Position numbers and translations under genes: made by a program | Shown: positions 54,624 to 64,000 of the stretch, piece by piece | Layout: each line of letters starts with the position of its first letter | How positions within the stretch are numbered: the first letter of the stretch is position 1 | The notes under the pieces: model-generated | Database searches by the model: none | What the model saw: only the letters and a program-made list of their open reading frames with translations | What the model was told of the DNA's origin: nothing | From: Zizania palustris | Lineage: Eukaryota > Streptophyta > Magnoliopsida > Poales > Poaceae | Reading direction: 5' to 3' | DNA: 64,000 nucleotides | NCBI GenBank assembly: GCA_019279435.1 | Contig: JAAALK010000286.1 | Span: 48,308,289-48,372,288, forward strand

Positions 54624-57181
54624 GCAAGCCTTGTGCCTCAGGCATTCTGTACATACTCAGTGTTCGATTTGAAACCAGTGTGAAGCTCTGGAAAATTTTT
54701 AGCACTATGATCAACTTGGGAGCGAGCACTCGGCTTCATGTGCTGTTTTTACAAATGATGTGGATATTTGCATGATTTGTATGCTTTGTTTAGCGTGTCG
54801 GTTTTTAACCGGAACAGTTTTTTGGCAGCTTAGTACTATCACACCTCAAAATAAATAGCTAGCTTATTGCTCATAAAATACGGGGGGTTAAAATGGGAAC
54901 CGACTCCTTTACATTGAGACGAGAATTTCATTTCTAGCTCTTTAATTCGGTTTAAAAATATTTTGTTTTTACCTTCTTACTCATCGTTTCGTAAGAACTA
55001 AAGAAGGATAACTTCAAGTATAACTAAACGATTGTGCACCGTTTATTGTTTTTAATCTAACGGTTTAGATTTAAATACGTTCTATTATCTTCCTATGTTT
55101 CTTCTGATTTTATTTGTATGTATGTAGAATCACGTGGTATGAAATTAATGGTTGTGATTAATTAGAAGTATTACATCCTTAGGACCAAGGATGAATCTCA
55201 TATTGTACCAGAGACATCCTTAAAAAATTTCTTGAAATTCCTTGAGTATTCCTTACTTACCTTTTATCTATTATCTCATAATACTACTTTTCTATTAATA
55301 ATATTTTCTTATCAATAAGAGATTGTTTGTTATTTTATTCTTATCACTATTTTTTTCCTGACATTAATTTGTTAACTCTCTTAAAAAATAAAGAATTTAT
55401 AAGATACAGAAAGTATTTAGTTAGAATTATTGGTTTGTTTGTAACAAACGAAATAATTACTGCAAAATACGATTATGAAGATCGATAGCAGTTAACAATA
55501 TTTTTCGTTGTAGATAGCTTCAGAAAAAAATATACTTCATCTGCCTAAACGTGTTTGTAGATGATAATGTCATTGTATGTCTTACACATTTTAATTTGTT
55601 GTGTGTTTTAATTGTTCATATATTTCTTTGTTCCCATGATAATCTAAATAGGTGCACATTCACTAAATAAGTTGACATAGTAACACCTAACTGCACTGGT
55701 GAAATTAAAGGATCATGAAGGCTGAAACAATAGTAGAATACATGTAAAAGAAAGAGGTGGAACATTGAAAATATATATAACACCATAAAATACATTCATA
55801 GCTGAACTTTGGTCACATAGCTAGTCAGTCTGCTACTGTTATCATGTAATGTGCACCATATTTATGCTAAAGACTATATTTTATTTACTCAATATAACAC
55901 TTTTTCCTATTTATGCTACAAATGTTTTTTCCCTCTCTTCAAATAGGACACAACCTATCACCGTTTGAAAGGGCGGTAGTCATCACATACTATATTGAAA
56001 TTTGAAATAATCAAATAACGATAGAGATGTACTGTAAATTTATGAAAAAGAAATATCATGCCTATTTTTTGCATAAAAATAGATAATATTTCAAAAAATT
56101 AGCAGCGTTGCAGCTCACGAGTAACAGCTTGCCCCTTAAGTTCAGATAATGGAAAGTGTCACTGACATGTCAGCGACGACAAATGTCACTGACAAAAAGC
56201 GACAACAATGTCACTGACATGTGAGGCAAGTATGTAATTGACTTCATGGGACAGGAATAGAAGCAAAAATGCAGGTAGCGCATAACACGACCGGCCCAGC
56301 AACCGCGAGTTACATGGGCACTCGGCTGGCAATCATCAATTAAAGCCTAAAAAACAACAAAACGGCCTCTCCTGCAGGTGAGCCATTTTATTACTGCAGT
56401 ACAACCAAACACTAAATTAAAGGGCTTATCTCCATTTGCGATATTACTTCCATACAACACGATGAATTAAAATACTCCAAAAAATAAAAAAGAAAGAAAA
56501 TAGGAAGAGCTTACATCTAGAGCTCAGTCGTTTTCTACTTGCATTTCCCCAATTGTGGGCAGCGAACTAGGCAAACAATGAAGGATTGATTAATACAGGG
56601 GTTTGATTATTTCATAAGTAGATAAAAAAGGGAGGGGCGCTTGAAGAAGAGGAGTTCTCAGTACCATAGAAGGACGTCAGTGGGCAGTGGGCATGATAAC
56701 TCTCGAAGAATTGATCTTTGCTAGCATCATCGTGTTTGAACTTTTAGACCATCACTAGATCCAAGGAACACTGACCTTGCGATCCCACGCCATCATCAAA
56801 GATGAGATGTTCACACCACAACCAACATTGATACCAAGTTGACTGGTGCACATGAATGCTTGTGAGATAGTGAGCACCAATCATCTGAGCAGGCATAAAC
56901 ATCTTTTGAAGCGACGCTGGAGTACTCTTATGGATTCTGGTACAGATAGGATTTACTTGAAATTAATCAATTGAAAGTTTGATACATCAAATGTATTCCA
57001 TCTTTTTGTGGACTGCCATGGCCAAATTAAAACAAAAAGTCAGCAGCACAAAAAGTGGCAATGCATCTCATCGAAATGCTAAACAAAACAAAATGCATAG
57101 CCAGCAGGAATACTGTTTTAACTTACAAGACTAAAAAACAACTTAGGGGCACAACCACTAAGAAATGAACAGGGATATTAC
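54624..57181. other. LST8 3' UTR and convergent intergenic region
   Basis: The LST8 3' UTR probably ends soon after the AATAAA at 54850-54855. The following 1.6 kb is AT-rich with no gene. The PP2A-B' 3' UTR should lie within the right part, toward 57181. No element with clear ends was found. Confidence 0.55.
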
Positions 57182-60100
57182 CTAGTTGACCAATACCATG
57201 TCATCTCCAGCAGCCTTGGCGGCAGCAGCTTCCAGTTGTCTCCATGCTGACTCTCGTTGCTCCGCCATCTCTTTGGCTCTTGCTTGCTTCTCTATGTACT
57301 GCTGCTGGCACTCCTCAAATAGTTCACTGTCCATGTCCAAAAACATCTTGCGCACATTTGCAGTTAGACCATGAACCGCTTGGTTCCAGTGGCTCTGTAT
57401 GTTCCTCTCGAGTGCTTCAAATATTATTGGAAAGATAACACTGCGGTTTTGGGCAATTAAGCTTACAATGTGATCATTGTTCCACAAGAACAAAGCCCTC
57501 TCAGCAACCTGACAAAAAATCCAAGGACCAACTGAAGATATTAGAGAAATGAAGTGATCTTGCATTACAAAAGCAGGACAGCCAGTAGTTAAACACAGTG
57601 ATTCTCCTAAAGTCCTAATCAACAAAAAGGAGGACATGTAAGTTACCAGATTCCAACGTAAAATATGTGAATTGTGATGCAAAGTTGCAAACAAAGACAT
57701 AATGTAACGGTGTGAATCAAGAAAATGAAAAAATGTCAAGCAAACTAGCCTGGTTATGCAACAAACAGACAGCAAAGTGTAACAGGTTGTTATCAGAGCA
57801 GGCACTTGCATGTAGTAACATGTATAGCACACATACCACAAATTCTAGTTATTCGACAGTTCATCATACAGTACCAGAGTTAAATCATATGAGTGTGACT
57901 GAGCTAATGGCACCAGTGTTCACCTAGGCACTAGACACTAGTCAGGCAGCAACCTGATGCCTAGCGCTAGGTCTGCCATTGTTTTCTTCGTTTTACTGAT
58001 TTCCCAGACACGGTTTCAATGCATCCTCCCAGTCTCCCGGGCATCAGTCTGGTTTCGATGCATCCTCCTAGTCTCCCAGGCACCCTTTCCCACTCCCTTT
58101 TCCCTTTCTCCTCCCAAATCCGAGGCGCCAGCCGTTTCCCTCCCCTTCTCTTCCCTACGACTGTGCCTGCCACCGGTGGCGACAACGACGACTGGACCCG
58201 GGCCGCCCATGCACGCACCACCCGTAGCCTCCCCCTGCACCACTGGGCCGTGTTTCTGACCGCCAGCACCCTTGGCACCGCTACGCCACGCCACCTAGGC
58301 ATCGTGGTCAACCGCCCAAGCCGTAGTTGACCCACCCAGGCCGTCATGAAGCACTGGGGTGGCGCCCAGCGCCTTCGGGCCGCCTAGGCGACGCCTAATC
58401 CTGCCTTTTTGGATACCAGTGGATATCTCACATACAAGAACTGCTATATATATAAATAAGTATTTTTATGTGAGTAATAAAAAAGAAGGTTATTAACAAG
58501 TAACAACTGTAGCATTAAATAAGAAAGGTTACCAAGAGCTTAAATCACCAACTAACTCATGACTGAAGGGCAGTTGTATTTGTGCATGTCATGTAAAGCA
58601 AGATTTGAATTGGGTTGCACAACCCAAAAAAGTTATGTAACAAGATAAAGTAGGGCTACAAAGTACAAAATAGGTATGTAAGAGGAATATATAATAAGGC
58701 AATAAGGACGATTGATAGATCAGTCTTCCATTCTAAACTTGGAACTGCTCTTTTACCCGATAATGCCCATTTCCAGAGCAATGTTTTAAATCATAAATAT
58801 AAACAAGACTCTGCATTTATGGTTGTGGTATACACAGAAATGGTCATCAAATGATGGTAGTGAATAATTTGCTAATACCAAAAGTACAGAGAACATCAAA
58901 ACCAGCTCCATCCATTTTTAAATGATGCCGTTGACTTTTATCACAACATTTGACCATTAGTCTTTTCAAAAATTTTGTGCAAATATGAAAAAATATAAGT
59001 TATGTTTGAAGTACCTTCAATAATAAAACAAATTATAACATAATAAATGATATTTCAAAAAGATTTTTGAATAAGACGAATGGTTAAATGTTGAGATAAA
59101 AATCAACGGCGTCATGTAAAAATGAATGGAGGTAGTAGCTTTCTAAGACATGCCTTGGAGACTGTTTGGCAGACCTGGATAGAAATTATCATTTTCCGTC
59201 ACAAGCAGTAGCATGAACTCGTTTATCCAAAAAATGGTACTTCGCTTTACAACTACCCACTACCCATATGCATTCCACTGTAGCTGTAGGTTGCATACCC
59301 TTCATTTTATCCAAAAACACAAACACTACCCCACTCTCACAAAAAACTTGCTTGAATATACTTACAATCCATGTGTGCTTTTGAAGAACATGAACATGCA
59401 TGTCACAAAAAGAAAACCTTTCCATACCTAACCAGACAATACTCTCACATAAGGAGCTATCAGATAATTTATTTTAAAGGAAGCATGTGAAACACACAAA
59501 CAAACTCCTTTTCCTTTTAACTATACTATATGCTGATAAGCCTGTTCCAAAAGTAAGTATACTACATGCCTCTAATGAGGTATTTTCACTCCATATAAAT
59601 TCTGATTTGGCATGCTTATCCCAAATATGTCCAAATGTCCAATTATATTTATGTGATGCATTTCCACAAAGAGGGATGCTCCAAATATTTAGAAACACAT
59701 TAGCCTAAACCATCACATTTATGGGAGCATACTGGTGAGTGGTGAATACATACTTATCGGTAAGTAAATGTGAAATTAAAAAGTACCAAAAGGAAAAAAA
59801 CATACCTGAAAATGGGAACTGTTAAGGCAGCGCCCAATCTGCTTAAACAGTGGCACCATGCACCGCTGGAATTCAGCAGGCTGAGTTGCCTCAAGTACTT
59901 CCTCAAGCTCACCCAGAAACAGCACCTCCTTCTGGCAATTTGTGACGGGCCAATATTTGAGCAGTCCCCTGATTACAGTGTCAGCAAGTTTGTAGTCCTT
60001 CTCGACAAACTGAACAATGCAATAGGACAGCTGCTGGTGGTAGATCGCAACAGACTTGGGCTTGTGCAATGGGATGAGCGCACGGGAGAGAAATAGCTTG

Positions 60101-61032
60101 TGCTCCTCCTTCATTGGCAGGGCAAAGCCATTGATGATGCTTCCCAGTATCTCGAGGAGCTCACCAATACCATTGTGGCGCTCGGTCTCAAAGATGAACC
60201 GGTAGAACACATTATTGATGGCCTTTCTGATGAATGGGCGATGGACCATGAACTTGCCATAGATACGATGGAGCACAGTCTTGAGATATTCACGTTCGCG
60301 GGGATCCTCAGAGTCAAAGAGGTCCAGGAGGCGGAGAACAACGGCGTGGTCCACATACCGCTTGGCGACCTTGGTGTCTGTGTCCGTTGAGACGATATAC
60401 CGGAGCAGGAGCTCATAGACAAGCTGAAGGTGCGGCCAGGACGGGTCAAGGTAGGGCTCCTCCTCATCGTCAGGGGTGGCGCCAGGATCGATCGCTGCGG
60501 CCGACTCATGCAGCGCCGGGGGCAGTGGGCGGAAGATGTTGGCGGAGATGGCCGCGACAAGAGCCTCCTGGACATTCTCCGGGAGGCGCACGGGCGCGTT
60601 GGCGTTGGGCGCAGGGGAGGGCGCCTGGACGTAGTCGACGAGCTCGAGCAGGGCCTGGCGTTTGGCCTCCTTCTCGCGGGGGTGCTTAAGGGAGTCGGAG
60701 AAGTCGAAGAGGGCAGCGACGAGGCGGAGCTTGCGGAGGAGGAGTCCCGGGCGGTCGGCGGCGGAGACGTCACGGAGGAGCGGGAGTGGCTCGAGGAGGG
60801 GCGGCGAGGGGTGGGACGCGGGGTTCGCCGATAAGGACGAGGGCGCGACGTGCGGCGAGGTGGGCGAGGACGGCGACGGAGCCGAGGCGCGGGATGCGTG
60901 GTTGACGGTTACAGGCGCCGGCACCCCCGCTCCGCCCGACGAGGACGACGGCGCGGCGGGGCGCTGCGCCGCCTCGGTCCCGTCGGCGCGCTGCCCCTTG
61001 CGGCCTCCGCGCTTGATGATCTTGTTAAACAT
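57182..61032 (-). CDS. PP2A B' (B56) regulatory subunit
   Basis: There are two exons, 61032-59806 and 57508-57182, giving 1,554 nt and 517 aa, with GT-AG ends. The two-exon layout is typical of plant B' genes. The N-terminus (MFNKIIKRGGRKGQ) is followed by a proline/serine-rich linker to about residue 90 and then the conserved B56 HEAT-like region: YLDPSWPHLQLVYELLLRYI, DSEDPREREYLKTVLHRIYG, FIFETERHNGIGELLEILGS, LPMKEEHKLFL, LFKQIGRCLNSSHFQ|VAERALFLWNN. The subunit directs protein phosphatase 2A to substrates; in plants it takes part in hormone, stress and immunity signalling. It ends in AGDDMVLVN, without an evident nuclear signal. Which B' subclass it belongs to is not decided. The 2.3-kb intron holds two transposon insertions. 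Confidence 0.95.
57919..58414. mobile_element. GC-rich insertion in the PP2A-B' intron, class uncertain
   Basis: This compositionally foreign block has taggc/gcctag-type motifs near both ends and a short direct repeat inside (ATGCATCCTCCCAGTCTCCC at about 58018 and a near copy 36 bp later). ACCAGTG flanks both sides (57912-57918 and 58415-58421), perhaps a worn target duplication. The proline-rich frames are compositional. Confidence 0.5.
58906..59132. mobile_element. Stowaway-type MITE in the PP2A-B' intron
   Basis: The left end CTCCATCCATTTTTAAATGA is mirrored by the right end (TACATGACGCCGTTGATTTT, inner part, read on the other strand), finishing in ATGAATGGAG followed by GTAG. This is a common grass Stowaway pattern. 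The left TA of the duplication is not preserved. Confidence 0.75.
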
Positions 61033-61345
61033 GGCGAGATCAACGGCGGCGGGCTGGCTGCGAGATCAACGGCGGCGGATCGATCGATCGGCCGATCAAT
61101 TCGCTCCCCTTCCCTTCCCTTGTGGGATTTGGGGATTTGGATTTGAGATGGGCGCGGAGGCCCGCGTGGCAGAGAGGTAGCGGCGAGGTGGGGTCAGCCA
61201 GCCAGGGGCGGCGAGCGGAGGTGGGGAGGAGGAGGCATGGCGAATCGGCTGGTGATTTGGGGGGAGGAGAGGAGGGGAGAGGTGGAGGGAGAGGAGGAGA
61301 GGGAGGTGGGGGAAGAGGAAGGAAATGGAGAGGCGGAGCGGGGAT
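61033..61345 (-). promoter_or_regulatory. PP2A-B' 5' leader, pyrimidine-rich in the sense direction
   Basis: In the sense strand this is a nearly pure C/T stretch (about 61210-61340), typical of plant housekeeping 5' UTRs. The frames seen on the plus strand (G/R/E-rich) are its mirror image and not genes. Confidence 0.6.
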
Positions 61346-61405
61346 TTTCTGATTTATTTTTGGCATATATTTTATCATCTTTCTTTGTGATAATCAGGAA
61401 ATTTA

Positions 61406-61673
61406 GGGGGTGATTGAATACTTTTAGCTCTTGTCACAACTAATTGTAAAATCGTTAGACTAATTCGAGAGAAAAATTTATTAAGTATAATTAATTCATC
61501 ATTAGTACATGTCTACTGTAGCACCATATTATCAAATCATGACCTAATTAGACTTAATAAATTTGTTTCATGAATTAGCCTAAGGTTCTACAATTAGTTT
61601 TATAATTAGCTCAGATTTCTAATTAGTATATGAGCATCCGATATAACATGGCTAAAGGTGTCAAAACAGGGGC
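61406..61673. mobile_element. MITE, common grass family
   Basis: Imperfect ends are GGTGATTGAATACTTTTAGC on the left and GACACCTTTAGC read on the other strand at the right. The interior contains AATTAGCCTAAGGTTCTACA and ATTAGTATATGAGCATCCGA, recalled as typical of an abundant grass MITE family. No target duplication was read. Confidence 0.6.
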
Positions 61674-61930
61674 TTAATGTACACTTGACTACTGAATTGA
61701 ACAACTTTTTTCTTTGCTAGGAGATCATGCTTTGATTTTTTTACTAGACAATAAGATATCATAACCTTTTGGGACAGAATTTTTTGACAAAACAAAGTTG
61801 ATAAAATTTGAATTCTTTTCGTTAAAACATCCTTCAAATTCGAACATCCACTATCATTGGAAAAAAGGTGTAGTGTGCTTTATTTAAAAAGTACTAAATG
61901 GTCCGCTATTTGCTAACTAGCTCGTGGTCT

Positions 61931-61981
61931 ATGCTAGTCACTCTAGTTTTGTCGGATTCACAAAACTAGAGTGACTAGCAT
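61931..61981. repeat. perfect 22-bp hairpin
   Basis: The arms 61931-61952 (ATGCTAGTCACTCTAGTTTT plus GT) and 61960-61981 are exact reverse complements, separated by a 7-nt loop CGGATTC. There is no surrounding element with recognisable ends. Confidence 0.9.
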
Positions 61982-62303
61982 GATTTTTATCATCTCGGTG
62001 GTCATCCGATATTGATCTGTGAAAATTGATCTAATAAATACTAAACTAGACCAACAATAACGATACTATATCCATTTCTGAATGTAAGTCATTATATCAT
62101 TTCATATGTTTATATATAGATTAATGAATTTAGATATATACGATGTTTATGTGTCCCTAGATTTATTAATCTATAGATAAATATAAAAATGTAGTAGATA
62201 TGCAATCATGTAACCATGTAACTAATTATGCAAGAAAGTCATTGGGAGAATACGATCTTGATGCATAACATCATAGACCAACAAAACTAGAGCACTCACA
62301 GCA

Positions 62304-62569
62304 CAGTGGCGGATCCAAGGGTGCAAGGGGGACGCCCCCCAGCTTGGGCACATGCATATTTTCTATGTAATTTTTATATATTTTTGTGTATTTTATATGT
62401 ATTTACTATATAATTTTTGTATATTTCTTTATAAATTTTTATACAATTTTAATATTTTCATTATAATTATTATATTATATTTAATATTTATTTAAAATAG
62501 TGGATAAACTTATTTGTGGTTGACATATAGTTCAGTCAGTCCCTCAATTTTTTTCTGGATCCGCCACTG
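62304..62569. mobile_element. hAT-type MITE
   Basis: Perfect 14-bp terminal repeats are CAGTGGCGGATCCA and TGGATCCGCCACTG. The 8-bp duplication is TCACAGCA versus TCACAACA (62296-62303 and 62570-62577), one mismatch. The 266-bp element has a very AT-rich centre. Confidence 0.9.
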
Positions 62570-62697
62570 TCACAACAGTAGACATTGTATGTAATGAGCT
62601 ACATAAATTCCGCACGATAGAGGATAGAGGTACAAGACTCCCTGATCTGATCTGACCGGTCCAACAAAGAATATCTTGTGAGGCTAATGGCTATTTA

Positions 62698-63146
62698 GAG
62701 CATCTCCAAAAGCTTGGGTATCAAGCTCTCCAAGTCAAATTTTGGCCATTCGAGTCAAAAAACATCCTCCAACAGTGGTACTACAGTACTACGCAATGCA
62801 AGAAGAAAAAAGCATTGCGCCACACTAGAAGGGAAAATGGAAAAAAGAAAGAAAGAAGAAGAACGAAGAGAAAATAAAAAATAGAAAGAAATAGAAGATA
62901 ATTTTTTAATTTCTAAATCTAAAATTTTTATAATTTGGGTATTTCTAAGATTAAAAATTGGGATTTCAAAAAGAAATCAAATCTTTGGAAATATTTTGGG
63001 ATTTTGAAAGGTAGAATAAATTGTTTAGAGAGTTGAGAATAGAGAGTCTGTTGGAGTGTATAGTAAATTTGGAGAGGAATCTTTTTGGAGAGTTGGCTAA
63101 ATGGACAAATAGAGAGTCAAAAATAGAGAGGCTTTTGGAGATGTTC
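62698..63146. mobile_element. PIF/Harbinger (Tourist-like) MITE
   Basis: Terminal repeats are GAGCATCTCCAAAAGC on the left and, on the other strand, GAACATCTCCAAAAGC at the right. They are flanked by TTA duplications (62695-62697 and 63147-63149). The length is 449 bp, AT-rich, no coding. Confidence 0.85.
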
Positions 63147-63149
63147 TTA

Positions 63150-64000
63150 GAGCATGTTTGGTTGCTAGTCATCATTTGCTAACAAAAATTGTCACACTTG
63201 TCTAAGGTGAGATTATCAAATTCTTTGTCACACTTTGACAAGTCTAAGAAAATTTTGTCACACTTTTTTAAGTCATTGTCATGTGAGACCAAAAAGAATC
63301 TTGCCACAGTTTGTAGCAACAACCAAATAACTATCAATTTAGTTAAACTTGTCTAACCTTAGATGTAACAAAGTATGGCCGAGAATCAAACAACCCTCAC
63401 TGTTGTCGCAACACATGGCATTCCGCGTGTGGTTAGCTGATGAAAATCGAAGTGAAATCATGAATTGTCCATCGCTTGGAGCTTTGGACCTCCAAAACAG
63501 TTTAGAACAAGAGATGATACCAGTACCACCAGGGGAAGAAGGAACATAGTTCCATTTTGGCACCAGTTGGGAAAATGGAACAATGATGTCTCCAAAGATG
63601 ATGAAATGCTATCTAAGTATCAACTCTTATCAGTTTCACAAATATTTTACTTTAGAGAAAATGTTAATAAATCAGTGACGAGATTCAAATACTAGAGCAT
63701 CTTTCATTAATAAGAAAATATTTATACTACCTTAAAAAAAATTAGCGGTGATGAGTCTTCCACCATTACTCATTCTTACGATAAACGAAAACTTTTTAAC
63801 TTCGATCATCTCTATTTATACGATGTTTTTTAATTTTTTAATTTTTCGTGATATATAATTAGGGATATAAATTTGTTGGTTGATAATTTAAATCTGGTAC
63901 AAAATTGTGAAGCAAATAAATTAGCGTGGAGTGACTAAGCCACTTACGTCCCTACGTATAGTATGTACAAATACATAAATCAACGTACATGCATTAAATT
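63150..64000. other. repeat-derived intergenic DNA
   Basis: Starting directly after the Harbinger MITE, GAGCATGTTTGGTTGCTAG and, near 63325, GTAGCAACAACCAAATA resemble the ends of another common grass MITE, but no duplication was found. The rest to the window edge is AT-rich, with no gene seen. Confidence 0.45.

Noticed and set aside
58019..58330. Proline-rich frames in the PP2A intron
   Set aside because: They fall entirely within a GC-rich insertion and are open on both strands.
38138..61032. A functional cluster of UBC, LST8 and PP2A-B' genes
   Set aside because: Alternating orientation, separate promoters and general cellular roles; adjacency in a plant genome gives no evidence of a joint system.

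Overview
This is a plant nuclear window, almost certainly from a grass (Poaceae, probably panicoid). Genes have GT-AG introns, one of them with a GC-AG boundary. There is a GC-rich island at one 5' end, and typical grass transposons (Stowaway, hAT and Harbinger MITEs, Mutator-like elements, SMART-type mini LTR elements, a copia element). No rRNA, tRNA, CRISPR or bacterial gene was found. The exact species cannot be read from the sequence.

Layout: 1-3072 is AT-rich, with an LTR-element remnant and a MITE. 3073-7044 is a Mutator-like element (MULE) with a gutted transposase and a convergent GRF zinc-finger/membrane gene; it ends 311 bp before the next start codon. 7356-36900 (+) is a 22-exon SABRE/APT1/KIP-family gene (2,625 codons in one consistent frame), a bridge-like lipid-transfer protein. 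Its introns hold at least eleven insertions, including a nested stack in the 6.3-kb intron 9. 38138-41505 (-) is a six-exon ubiquitin-conjugating enzyme of the UBC15/16/17/18 (E2 W) type. 45676-54623 (+) is LST8, the WD40 subunit of TOR complexes, with a young antisense copia element in its first coding intron. 57182-61032 (-) is a two-exon PP2A B' (B56) regulatory subunit. The last 3 kb is MITE-rich intergenic DNA.

Host genes alternate in direction: SABRE and UBC are tail to tail, UBC and LST8 head to head, LST8 and PP2A-B' tail to tail. They are ordinary housekeeping or signalling genes with no sign of a cluster. LST8 and PP2A both belong to nutrient and phosphorylation signalling, but neighbourhood does not imply a joint function here.

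The most interesting content is how mobile DNA has been accommodated. A hAT-type MITE landed exactly on the exon 19 splice donor of SABRE and supplies the T of the working GT. A young LTR element carries what look like captured host-gene fragments, including a P-loop segment, and sits inside a solo LTR that also holds a SMART element; that solo LTR sits in one copy of a 65-bp tandem repeat. Boundaries and target-site duplications were read by eye; exon models rest on reading-frame continuity and recalled family homology, not on transcripts.
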